A stretch of DNA of 64,000 nt from Serinus canaria (Eukaryota; Chordata; Aves; Passeriformes; Fringillidae). The DNA lies in NCBI RefSeq assembly GCF_022539315.1, contig NC_066329.1, forward strand, positions 4,315,072-4,379,071, written 5' to 3'. Both the position numbers and the translations under genes were made by a program. Shown here piece after piece: positions 1 through 11,400 of this stretch. The notes under the pieces were generated by a model. It was not told the DNA's origin and searched no databases. It saw nothing but the letters and a program-made list of their open reading frames with translations. Position 1 is the stretch's first letter; the number at the start of each line of letters is the position of its first letter.

Positions 1-170
1 GGAATTGCAGTGGGGAGGGTCTGCATTCTCTCTGGATTTGCTGTCTTTATTCAAACTTGGCTGTCACGTGTCAGTCTTCCCTGTCAAACACTTTATCTAA
101 AGATCACTGTGAAACAGGTCAGGATGGATAAAACAATTACCTGTGTGTGTTTTCTCCCTCTGGTGTGCAG

Positions 171-3100
171 TGACGCTGTTTGAGCTGACGGTGGTCAACG
201 ACTGGTACATCATCATGGTGAGTGAGCCCTGCAGGCAGCACAGACTGCCAGCTCAGGCACACCTTCCACACCACCACTGCTTTCCTCCCATGCTGGCTTT
301 GTTGCCAGGTGTCTTTTGGCCCTGACTGTTGGGAGGCATTTGACCCCTGCCATGCTGCTGGGCACGTTTCAGGCTGTACAGGCTGGACAAATGAAGTCAC
401 CCTGTGCTCCAGTTTGTCACCCTGCTGTCTAAAGCCACCAGCTTTGGATGTTCTGTGTGTTTGCTTGTAGGAACATCTCTTTTTAGCTGCAAGGACCTGT
501 TGGGGCATTGAGCATTGCACAAGCAGTCCCTGGGGGCAGACTGTTTATGCTGCTTTGTTGATAAGCAGTTAACACTGCCTCTCCCTCCTTTTGAGCACTG
601 CTCACTTCTTCCCTCTCCTCTTTAGGAAGGGGTGACATCCCAAACCACTCACTGGAGCCGTCTGTACTTCATGATCTTCTACATTGTGACCATGGTGGTG
701 ATGACGATCATCGTGGCTTTCATCCTGGATGCTTTTGTGTTCCGCATGAACTACACTCGGAAGAACCAGGATTCAGAAGGTCAGAGCTGAGGCCTGGCTG
801 ACCTGCAGCCTTGTGTCTTCTCTCCCTGGTACTTCATGTCTCTAGGAGAAAATGGGATTGGCCAGGAAAAAACAGATTTTTTTAAATTTTCTTTTTTTAA
901 CCTGACGTCCTGAGCTCATTCTTTTGCTCGTTGTTCTTTTGCTTGAGCTTGTTCTTTGTGTGATATTTCTGTCTGGTCTTTCTGCTCTGCCCCTCATCTC
1001 TCCCCCAGAATTCCCCAAAAAGCATTTGTGGGTGTATTGATGTGGCTTTTATATCTGTCTTTGTGCATACACACATGCAAACTTCAACCACTTGAGCCAT
1101 TTCAACCAAACTCTTTGAAGTAGGCAGTCCGTGTACATTTCATGCAAGGTTTCTAGGAAACACTGCAGCAATGATGTAGCAAAGCTCAACGAGGGACCTT
1201 GCAGGAAGGGAAGATTGATAATTTTATTAAATCAATTTCCCTTCCTCACTAATACTCTCACTGGCGGCAGGATGTGTCTCCAAGGTGATTTGCCAGCACT
1301 TTTTGCATGACCTGGAGGACAGCAGACACTGCCTGTCCAGTTCTTTCCCCATTTTCTGGTTGTGCTTAGGCTGCTGACTCTGTGCTGGGTTTGGACATGC
1401 CTTTCCCTCCAGGAACTGGCAGGGACTGGGCTCTGCATCCCCCTCATCACTTCTGTCCTTTTCCTCCTGAGCTGGAGGTCTGGAACTGCAGGCACCTTCC
1501 TGACTGCTGATTCAGGGCCAAAGCCACATTCATGGCTCACAGCCCTTCTCCTGCTGTTCCTTCAGGTGAAGGCTCCACCCCCCTGAGTTTTAGGTGCCAG
1601 AAGATCAAATTTGTGTGGCACAGGAGCTGCTAATTAGGGAAACACTTGTGATCCTTCCTGCACCCAGTTTGAAGGGAGCAGTGAAGGACATTGGTTAGCC
1701 CTGGATTCCCAAGCTCTCTTAGGCAGGTGAAGATCAAAAGGCAGAAACTCTGAAGTGTTTATTTAATTTCTTAACATACAGGCCAGCAAAAAAAGCTACA
1801 AGATTTATTATTTTTTTAAAATACCAAGGAGCCTGATGAGAATAGTTTGAGTCAGAAGGTTTGCTGGCCCTTCTCACTAGTTAACTCTCTCCCTGCCTTG
1901 TTGGGGGTTGAGCATATCCCAGTTCCAGTCACAAAAGCAGGTACAGACTGTACCTGACCTCTGGCTTGGTGCTGTGTGCTTTAGGCTTTGCCTTCCAGGT
2001 TATCATAGCAGCTGTTGAAGCAATGCTCATCTTGGTGACTTTTTTTCCCCCTCTTTCTGTTTCTTGCCTCTCCAGAAGATAATGGCATTGTTCTGGAGAA
2101 GGAGATCTCCAAGGAGGAGGTGATTGGCATAATTGAGCTGTACAAGAGGACTTCAGCTGCCACTGAAACAGCTCAGCTGCAGAAGATCGTGTTGCAGATG
2201 GACAAATATGGGGTAAGAGGAAACACTGAGAGTTCTCACTTTCAGGAGAGGGAGGTGTGCCAGGGCCACTTTGCCTGTGTGGAGAGAGAAGATCCACCTG
2301 CCTGTGTAGTGTTCAGGGCTGAGCTGCTGGAGGGACTCTGCAGCATCCCAGAATTTTGCTGCTATGGAAAAGCAGCAGCTGCTCCCTGCATAGCCTTGAC
2401 AAAGTCTGGTCCATGCTGCCTGAAAACCTCCCTAAGAGCTGTCCTGGCCCCTGCTGACTGAAAAAAAGCAGATTTACTTTTCCTCTAAGGAAGCCACTGT
2501 CTCATAATTCTCCTGCTTGTCTCTCTGTGCCATCAGAGAGCCCTGAGGCTGGGACAGTCCTGGAGCATTATGCAGCAGCATGATGGCATTGGTTCCTGAT
2601 CCTTCCTTTCTCCATGGCACTGCTAATGCTTCCATTCTAAAACATTCTGAATTGGGAAAATGAGCTTTTGTCTCAGAACTGTTGTCTCATGCATCTGGGC
2701 AGAGCTGAGTGTTTGTTTTAACAATGGCCATTGTACCCCGTGTCACTGTGGCACAGGTGCTGCTGCCTCTCAGGTGACAGCAGAAGGGGCTGGGGTGCTC
2801 TGAGCTCACCAGTGGGTGGTGAGTGTCCACAGGAAGGAGGTTCCAGGACAGATCCAGCTGCTCAGTGACTGATGAATGTCTTTTTTGGTGTTTCCTCCTC
2901 CTTGCCCCAACTCTTCAGCAAATGTCCACAGTGTTCCTGGGACGCAGGTCGAGGACCAAGAGTGACCTGAGTATGAAGATGTATGAGGAGGAGATCCAGG
3001 TATGTGGGCCTGAGCTGGAGCTGCCAGCAAGTCAGTGATGAGAGCATTCCCTGCAATAACAACCCATCCTTTCAAGCACTGGGCACTGCTTTCCTCTGAG

Positions 3101-4142
3101 CCCAGGGGTTTGTTACCCCACAGAGCACATCAGAGCTCCTCTCTGGGTGCAGGTGTGTCACGCCAGTGACAGTAACCACCCTGGGGGTGTGCACAGGCAC
3201 TTCTGCTTTGCTGAGCTGCCCTGGGCTCCCCAGGTGTCTGCTGGGGCTGTGAGCACAGTTTGGTGCTGCCTGGGGCTTGGCTGCTGAGCACAGAGCTCTT
3301 AAACCTCTGGAATGTGGTTGTGTTTGAGCTTAGGTGTGTCTGTCTGACACAGAAACCAAGGCTGGCTTGTCCCAGGCAGGCCTGCCTGGTTTGCAGGCTG
3401 AGCAGGATGGAAGACAAATAAATCAGCAGATTCCCTGGATTTTTAGCACCCTCCTGCCAGTGTTACCCGTGGTCAGGAGCTTTCTGCCATGGGTGTGGTC
3501 ACTGCCAAAGGCAGTTGAAGGTCGTGGGCTAATGTAATGGTTAGTGCTGAAAAAATCAATCTTGCAACCATTTGAATCTGTCCTTTGTCCCCAGAGCAGA
3601 CAGATTGGGAATGAGTCCTGAGTCCCCTTAAGGAAAATGCACATTATTTACCATGGGCCTGGCTCACCTGCAGAGAAACCTCCTGCCTGTTCTGCTTGGT
3701 CTGTGACTGAGGGATGTGACATCCTGGCACACCCTGGGTGCTGCCCAGCACCAGGGGCTGCTCTGCAAGTCCCAGACATCATGGGAACAGGCATCCTCAA
3801 GCCCTGGGTGCTCAGGAGGGACATCCTGAGGGTGGGAAGTTTCCTTGGGCTGTGGCTGGCAAGGTGTCAGAGTGTGCACCACAGGCATGCTGCAGTTAGC
3901 TGGGCTGTTCCCAGGTTAGGCTGTACCCAGGGCTCTGTGCCTGGAAAAACGTGTCCCCACTGCTGGCTCTGCTCTTTTGGGGTGATCCTGATCCCTGCCT
4001 GTTTCCTCCCCTGCTGCAGGAATGGTATGAGGAGCACTCCAGGAAGGAGGAATCTCAGACACCAGTGCAAGAGCCTGCATCTGCTGCCAGCAGCTCGCTG
4101 AAGCCCCTGAGCCTCCGGCAGCGCTCCCAGACTGTCATTTAG
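171..4142 (+). CDS. TPCN1: TPCN1, two pore segment channel 1, C-terminal part (5' exons lie outside the window)
   Basis: Voltage-gated cation channel of endosomes and lysosomes (PI(3,5)P2- and NAADP-linked Na+/Ca2+ release). Five coding exons are visible: 171-217, 626-779, 2076-2212, 2919-2999 and 4020-4142 (TAG stop). Reading phase is continuous across all junctions and every intron is GT-AG. Exon 171-217 encodes the end of the domain II pore with [15 protein letters not shown], where VND lies in the selectivity-filter position. Exon 626-779 encodes S6 of domain II, a long hydrophobic helix ending near [16 protein letters not shown]. The remaining exons give the cytosolic tail, including [13 protein letters not shown] and a terminal RQRSQTVI. 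The match to TPC1 tails rather than TPC2 is from memory but extends through all five exons. The gene converges tail to tail with SLC8B1. Confidence 0.95.
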
Positions 4143-6660
4143 GCCCAGCTAACAGAGCCACCTTCTATGCAATAACCTAGAGTATTCCTGCCCAGCCTGG
4201 GTTTTGGGAGGGTGTAAATAGATCTGTCAGTGTACCAGAGTAGGGATCAAATCTTGCCCCCAGCAGTGGTTGCTGAGAAGCCAGAGGCCCTGGGGGCTCG
4301 GGGGAAGGCTGCTGCACACAGATGGAGTGTGATGCCATGCTCAGCACATCTGGGCAGAACAGAGCCCTTGTCCCTCAGCCCCTTCCCAGGCTCCAGCTGC
4401 TGCTGCTTGTCTTAGCACTAACAGACCTTGGGGAAAGGGATGTGTAATCCATTAACAGCAGGGAATTTGCTGAAGTCACCTGCTTAACAGTAAAGCTTGG
4501 GCCCTTTTAGAAGATCCTTGTTGTTCAAAGGGTACCATTAACCTAGGGACAAAAGATCAGGGAGTGAGTTTTTGTTTCTGCTCCACCTTCCTTACGCAAA
4601 GAAAGGGGAGGTGGTGAGAAACCTCAGCACTTTTGGAAGGGCAGCCTGCCCTCCCCCTCCTTTTTGGCACACCTAGATGCACTCCTCTACTAGCTCCAGC
4701 TCTGTAGTAGCTCCAGCTCTGTAGTAGCTCCAGCTCTGATTACTGAATTTTGCTGTCCCCAAGTAGTTCTGAGGCAGAACTGAGGGCCAGCACCCCATCA
4801 TGCTGTGGCCACAGGTGGGGCAGGGCTTTGGAGACTCTGTCTTTGCATCACTGCTGGTCAGTCCTGCCTGTGGCACTGCCTGGGCTTGGGCTCACCTCTG
4901 CAAACCCCAGAGCTCCTGTCTCTGCTCAGGGAGGGGGATTCTGCAGGGTGACATGGCTGTGGGGCTCTGCCACTTGGCCACCTGCCCTGGGAAACCTCTC
5001 TGGCTGGCCCTTAGCTGGCATGAATGACTGGGAAGAAGAGTGAAAGGTTTTGCAGCTCCAAGTCTGGCTTTTTTCTGCTGGCTCTGGGTTAAGCAGAGCT
5101 CCTGGGCATCACAAAGTCCTGCTGGTCAGTCCTCATTCCAGCTGAGCAAGTGCCGGCCCAGAGTGGGGCTCCTCCCTTGCAGGAATGTTTCTCAGGCTGG
5201 AAAAGATCAGCTCAGTCGGGTGTTGGGAAGATCCACTGAAGAGCTCTACTGTTCCCCTGGGTTTTGGATGCAGGAGGAATGTGGAAGTCAAGGATCCTTC
5301 TCACCTGTCTGCTTTTCTGCACCTGAGAGCTGAGGGATGAGGAGGAAGGGGGAGAAGGGATCCCTTCCCAGCTCTGCCACATTTATGGGATTGTGGCAGT
5401 TGTGTCATCCTTTGAACCTGTCTCTCCAAGTCCCTCTTTTCCCTGCCAGCACTGGAGGTTCTGAGGGCTGGAGTTCCCTGGCAGCTGGGAGGTTCCCTCA
5501 CCTCTTGCTGTTTGATCTTTCCTCAGGTTCAGACTAAAAGTTGAGCTTCCTGAGGAGGCTTCCCCCTTCTCCCAGTGCCCCAGGCAGTGGGAGATGAGTG
5601 TCCCCATCCCCTTTGTCCCATGTGCCTCTCTTTCCTTGGTGGCCTCACCTCATGGCACAAGGACTGCAAGAGAGGGCTGATCCTACCTGGGCAGCTCAGG
5701 AGCATTTCCTGGGTGGGTGAGACTTTCAGAGGGAGGCAAGACAGAGCTGCTTCTGGAAATCTCTCCCTCCATGGCACGGTGGGAACACTTGGAAGGAGTG
5801 GGCGAGCAGCACACACGCACCAGTGGCTGCTCCCAGCCCTTGCCAAACTCCCTGGGTGCCTGACAGCAACTCTTTGTTTTCTTTCTGGATACTTGCAGGT
5901 ATGAAACTACTTCTGAGCTGACCCATGAAGGACCTTAAAGGGCTGTTTTCCAAACCATAAATTCAACCACAAATTAAGGAGCAGTGCAGTTGTTGCTCTT
6001 GCAGTTGCTCTGCGTGGAGTCGCAGCCCAGGAGGTTTATCCAGATTAGTCCTGGGGCTGCAGGAGATGGTGTTTATTGTGCTTTTACTTGTGGCCAGGAG
6101 GAATGAGCATTATGAAGGTTAGTGGGGGAAAAAATGTGGCTGTGGTTAATCTCCACATTCCCCTACAGCTGATTTCTCCTGGCAGGGCTATCAGTGACTT
6201 TTTTTTTTCTTTGGGGGGTGTTATTTGGGTGTGAAAGGAGCTGTGGCTGTAAGCTGTGCTGAGGAAGGCACTGAGGGCTGATCATGCAATAAAGGGCTCC
6301 CTGGAGGGCTGGGGGTCAGGGTGCTGCCTCCAAGGTGTTGATCCTCCCCCACATCCCCCCTGTGTTCATTATTTTTGTATAACCAAGGAGGGCAGCAGCA
6401 GTTTGCTTCTTCCATATGACTTTGGAAGGAAACAAAGTTTGAGTACGGGGCATCCCCTTCTATTTATCCTCCTCTCCCTCCCCCCACACACAGACTGACA
6501 ATGGAGACAATCATTTTGTAGGGAGCATGGGAGGAAGCACTGCAGGATTTTGTATGCTGGCGTTTTGTTTATAAAAAACCTGATTTTATGGACGTGTCTG
6601 TCAGATGTTCTCTAGATTTTTTTCAGGCGCACTAATAAAGAGCATCCTCGGCTTCGTAAA
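4143..6660 (+). other. TPCN1: TPCN1 3' UTR (probable extent)
   Basis: Non-coding sequence after the TPCN1 stop. AATAAA hexamers occur near 6288 and at 6634-6639; the second, followed by a T/C-rich stretch, is the better end candidate. A 17-bp unit (tagctccagctctgtag) is repeated three times at about 4691-4738. The transcript end is inferred from the hexamer only. Confidence 0.5.
4691..4738. repeat. Short tandem repeat, about 17 bp x 3, in the TPCN1 3' UTR
   Basis: Three head-to-tail copies of tagctccagctctgtag are visible, the last one truncated. No function is suggested. Confidence 0.8.
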
Positions 6661-8438
6661 GGCTTCCTTTCCTCCTTCCCCTCTTATTCCAGAGGTGGGG
6701 CTGGCCAAGCTGGAGCATTTCCAGTGTTTGAAGAGGAGCCTGCCTGCCCTCTCTGGTGGCAAGTGCTTATGTTGGGAATATTTTGTGTGCATGCCTCACT
6801 GAGCTGCTCCACATTCCTGTTCCAGGACATTACAGAGCCTGTCTTCCTTATTGCCTTCCCCCTGTCAGCTTTTTCCCTAAACATCAAGATAACTCTTTCA
6901 AAGTTAGGGTTTTTAAGGCTGCCCTGGTGCAGGGTTGAGGCCAGAAGGGGTGTTTGACCCTGCACCTCTGTCCTGGGACGTGTGCCAGGGTTTGGATTGC
7001 TTTAGCCCTGCCTGTGGCAGGAAGTGGGCGTTGTGTCCTGGATCTGGCAGCTGCCAGAGCAAGATCGGGGCAGAGCCGATGGCTGTGGGCACAGGGAGGG
7101 TTATTTTTTGTGAAAGCTGCTGGTATCTGTTAGAAAAAGGAGAAATGCTCCAGGCCCAGGAGGAAAGGAGGAGGAACCAGGTCTGGCGGTTGTGGTGTTT
7201 GCTCAACACCCCCCTCTCCTGTGGGGCAGGGATGTGGGTGTCCCTCTGGCGTGAGAATTTACTTTCCAGCCTGTGTCCTGTGTCCTCTCCAGCTGGGAGC
7301 AGAACCACCAGCCCACCCCTTTATTCTTCTGGCACTGTGGGCCCTGCAGGAGTCCCTGTCCCCAGGACTGAGCTCTGCTGACCCCATTCCCAGTGTGACA
7401 GCACGTGACTGCTCTTGGGACATCAGCTACTGGAAACCACTTCCCCATTCCCTCGGGAAAAACCACTCTGGGTGTCCTAGGCTCCTCAGCCCCAGCTGTT
7501 CCCTCTCACCCCAGAGGCTCTGTGCTGAGTAAGGGCTGAGTCAGACCAGCACAGAGCAGGAGCAATGGCCCTTGCAGCAGGCAGAAGTCAAGGTTGGGTT
7601 TGTGTTTGTGGTTTTGTTTTTTTTTTTTTTTTTATTGCAATTTTTTACAGTGCCTAAATCTAGTCCTGCCAGAGGTCAACACTATGTGTGGAAACCTCCA
7701 AGTCCTTTCCTACAGCTCTGCCTATCCCAGGAGAAGGAGAAAAGTAGGATCTGAAACTCAGGTTGAAAAACATTACTAAAAAAAGCAGGGGAAAAACCAG
7801 CCTCCCTTGGTTTGGTGTTTGTTTTTCCCTCAGGCTTTCCTTGCACTAAACCCAGTGCGTCCCTGGAGCACTGTGTCCCCTTAACCCTGTCTGGCTGTGC
7901 CCTGTCTGCTGTTCCAGCCCATGGTGCCAACAGGCACAGTCCTTCCCAAGGACAGATGTGTGCCTGGGCCGTGGCAGTGCCACCCTGTGCAGCACAACTG
8001 CCCCAGCTCTGTCCCAGAGCAGGGCAGGGAGCTGAGGAGGCAAAACCAGCTGTCTACTGCCCCAGCTCTGTCCCAGAGCATGGCAGGAAGCTGAGGAGGG
8101 GAAGGTGAGCTGAGGAGCAGAACCTCCCCTGCCGTGCCCCCGAGCTGGAGCTTCCCCATCCCCTGGTCCTGCCCCTGTCCCCTGACACGCTGAGGTTTTG
8201 ATGCTGCTCCTGCCCAGAATTCCCTAAATTACACAATTAAAGAGAGCGAGGAGAGGATGTGGGCACTGCCAGCTCCGTCCCCAGAGCACAGCAGGGCCCG
8301 AGGGCTGGGCTGGCACCTCCAGCAGCACGGTGAGACCGAGGTGCCCTTGTCCCCCTGGCAGGGACAGGGGAGGGCACGGCCAGCCCCCACTGCAGTGGGA
8401 GGCAGAGCAAGCTCCGGGGCTGGAGCTGCTGGGGCCGC
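6661..8438. other. Gap between TPCN1 and the SLC8B1 stop codon; probably contains the SLC8B1 3' UTR
   Basis: No exon is seen. On the minus strand an AATAAA lies at about 7637-7632, followed immediately by a run of A (T on the plus strand, 7617-7632); this could end the SLC8B1 transcript, giving an 0.8-kb 3' UTR. A 59-bp-period direct duplication lies at 7998-8100 (the ctgccccagctctgtccc segment occurs twice). Confidence 0.4.
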
Positions 8439-11400
8439 TCAGGGGGTGGGGAAATGGATGACCCTGAACTCGGTGAGCAGGGCCACGCACAGGAACAGCA
8501 GGTAGGAGGCGATGAGGCAAATGCCATAGGGCTGTCCCAGGTGGAAGCACTGTGCCGGCACCGTCACCAAGGAGAACACCAGGCTCAGCCCCAGCGCCCC
8601 GGCCAGCACCCACACCAGGGGGCTGTCAGGCTCCAGCTGTGGGGAGACCAGGGTGATGTGAGGTGACAACGGCTCCTGCTGCCAGCCTGGCCTGTGTCAA
8701 CGTGTCACCACGGCCTTACCTTCACCAGCGGCTGGCTGCTGGTCATCTGCAGCAGGCAGCCCAGCCCCACACCGACCAGGATGTCTGGAGCATGTTCAGG
8801 ATGGACACACAGCACCGAGCCCATCTCTCTGTCCCCCATCCTCCTCTTCCTGCATGGCTGAAGCATTATCTCTCTCTGTGCTGAATGCTACCCTGAGCAC
8901 GCGAGGAGAGGCTTCACCCAAAACCCACCCTAGCAAGGCACAGCCCCCTCCCCCCCTCCTTCCCTTTGGCAAATCCCAAATCTGCCACGGTCCAGCCCAA
9001 ACTCCTGCCCAGCTGGAGCTGGGGCAGCTGTGGGGACAGGTGGTGCTGCTGGCTGTGTCCCTGCCCTCCCAAACCCTTCACTGTCCCCTTGCACTGTGGG
9101 AACAGGGGGATGCTGCTGGCTGTGTCCCTGCCCTCCCAAACCCCTCACTGTCCCCTTGCACTGTGGGGACAGGGGGATGCTGCTGGCTGTGTCCCTGCCC
9201 TCCCAAACCCCTCACTGTCCCCTTGCACTGTGGGGACAGGGGGATGCTGCTGGCTGTGTCCCTGCCCTCCCAAACCCCTCACTGTCCCCTTGCACTGTGG
9301 GGACAGGGGGATGCTGCTGGCTGTGTCCCTGCCCCTCCCAAACCCCTCACTGTCCCCTTGCACTGTGGGACACTGCAGGCTTTGCCAGTGTTGGAGGGAC
9401 TCTGGGTTGGATCCCAGTCCTCTCCAGGGATCCCACAGCACAAGGGGCTCTCTCTGGCCTGTAGGCAGGGAAACTGGGGCAGCTCCTGCCCCCTGTGCCA
9501 GCACCCTGGCCCTGGCATGCACAGGATACTGAAGATGATGCCCCCGAAGCAGGCGGAGAAGGCCATGCGGGGATAGCCCTGCCGGGCCATGGTGAGGTCG
9601 GAGAAGGTGTCTGTGGAGGGACAGAAGGAGACCTTGGGCATGGCAGGGGTACCCCAGTGTGTGCCAGGGGGACACTGGGAGCAGCAGAGCCCTCACCCCC
9701 GATGCTGTTGCCCCAGGCCAGCAGTGTGAGGCCCAGCACGGTGTTGCTGAGCTGGAAGATGATGCCCAGGGTGCGCAGGATGTTCACCAGCTCGGTGGCT
9801 GCAGCGTTGATCCACATGGCACTGGCCAAAAACCCAAGGAAGGCAAACACCTGACAGGAAGAGGAGCAAGCTGGTCCTGGTGTGCATCCCACAGGAGCCT
9901 GCACACCTCCTGGTGCCCCTTCTGGGGCATTGGGAACTGGGAGAGAGCTCCAACTTCCTGCTCTGCACCAGGAGCCCCAGCCCAGTCTGGGGCAGGCTGT
10001 GCTGGTCCCTGGTGGGTATTCGCGGGGGGGGGACACCTTACACAGTGATACTTGGGTGGCTCCTCATTGCTTGTGGTGATGAAGATGATGAGGGCCAGGG
10101 CAGAGGCAACCAGTGTGACCAGTGCCCAGACTGGGAAGATGCCCTGGATCTGGTAGAGCCCATCTGCACATGGTGGGGAGAGGAGGGACAGAGAGGCTTG
10201 AGGTGGAGGTAAAGCCTTGCCAGTTAAAGCCACCTCTACCCTAAGCCCCCACAGAGCTGCTTCCTTTGTGCCTCAGTTTCCCCAGGCAGGCCAGGCCCGC
10301 TTCATTTTCCCCCCAGGACCTGGATGCTGGGGAGCCCAAGCCCCCCAGCCTTGTCAGGGTGTATCCAGCTGCAACCACAGCTTGGCTCTTTCCTGCCCAT
10401 CCCTCCTCCCCACAATGGGAAGCCAGCTCTGATGGGCTCCTGCAGTCCCCAGGGCTTTGGTGGCCATCTCAGTCCGTCCCCTTCTGCAAACTGAGACTGC
10501 CCCAGGCTCTTACAGGTGCCCGACTTCAGTGTGAGGATGCAGAGCAGGGGGCTGGTGAGGATGTGCAGGCAGTTGAGGGGTCTCTTCCAGTTCAGGTCAT
10601 CCTTGTCGGGGTCCACAACAGGAACGGTGAGCAGCAGCACCAGCTCCACGGGCACCTGACACGGGGACACGCACCTGGGACACCCTGCGAGGTGCCCCAT
10701 GGCCTGCTCCCAACCCCACTGCCCCTGCCCCACCCTCCCCACTGCAAAGCCTGGGGGGACAGAGCCCCAGGGGCCAGCAGGGATGGGGATGTCCCTTGGG
10801 GGGCTCCTCCTGCCTCCTGTTGTCCCCTGCTCACCTTGAAGGCCTTGAAGAGCCGCCAGTACCAGGGCTTCCTCCTCCACTTGCGGTAGTCCAGGGGGCT
10901 GAGGGCCGAGGCGAGGATGCGCAGGGAGCTCTCCCGGGAGGGCAGCAGGGGCCGGTACTCCTCCCCTGCGAGGGGCCATGGGGCTGAGCGGGGTGGGGAC
11001 TCCTGTGTGTCCCCAGGGAGCTCCCCCTGCCCCATGGGCTGTCACCTCACGGGCTCAGTCACCCCTGCAGCAGCCTGGGGGGCTCTGGGAGCCCCGAGGA
11101 CGGAGCAGAGCCAGCCATGAATCCGTAGGGAACAACGTACCATAGTCCCCACTGTTTGTGCCCGAGGGCTCCGGCTCTTCCACATCTGTCGGCATCTCTG
11201 TGGGGAAGAGAAGAGGGCAGGGGCACTGGAAGGGCACCCCAACACCCCAGGGGTCCCATCCCAGCTGGGCAGCCCTTACCTGGCTCCCAGGCTCCAGGAG
11301 GAGCCAGCCCATCCCTGCGGTGCCGCCGGTGGATCCAGGTGCAGAGCACCACGGTGAGCACGTAGAACACGTAGAGCCCCAGGTAACCTGAGATGGGGGA

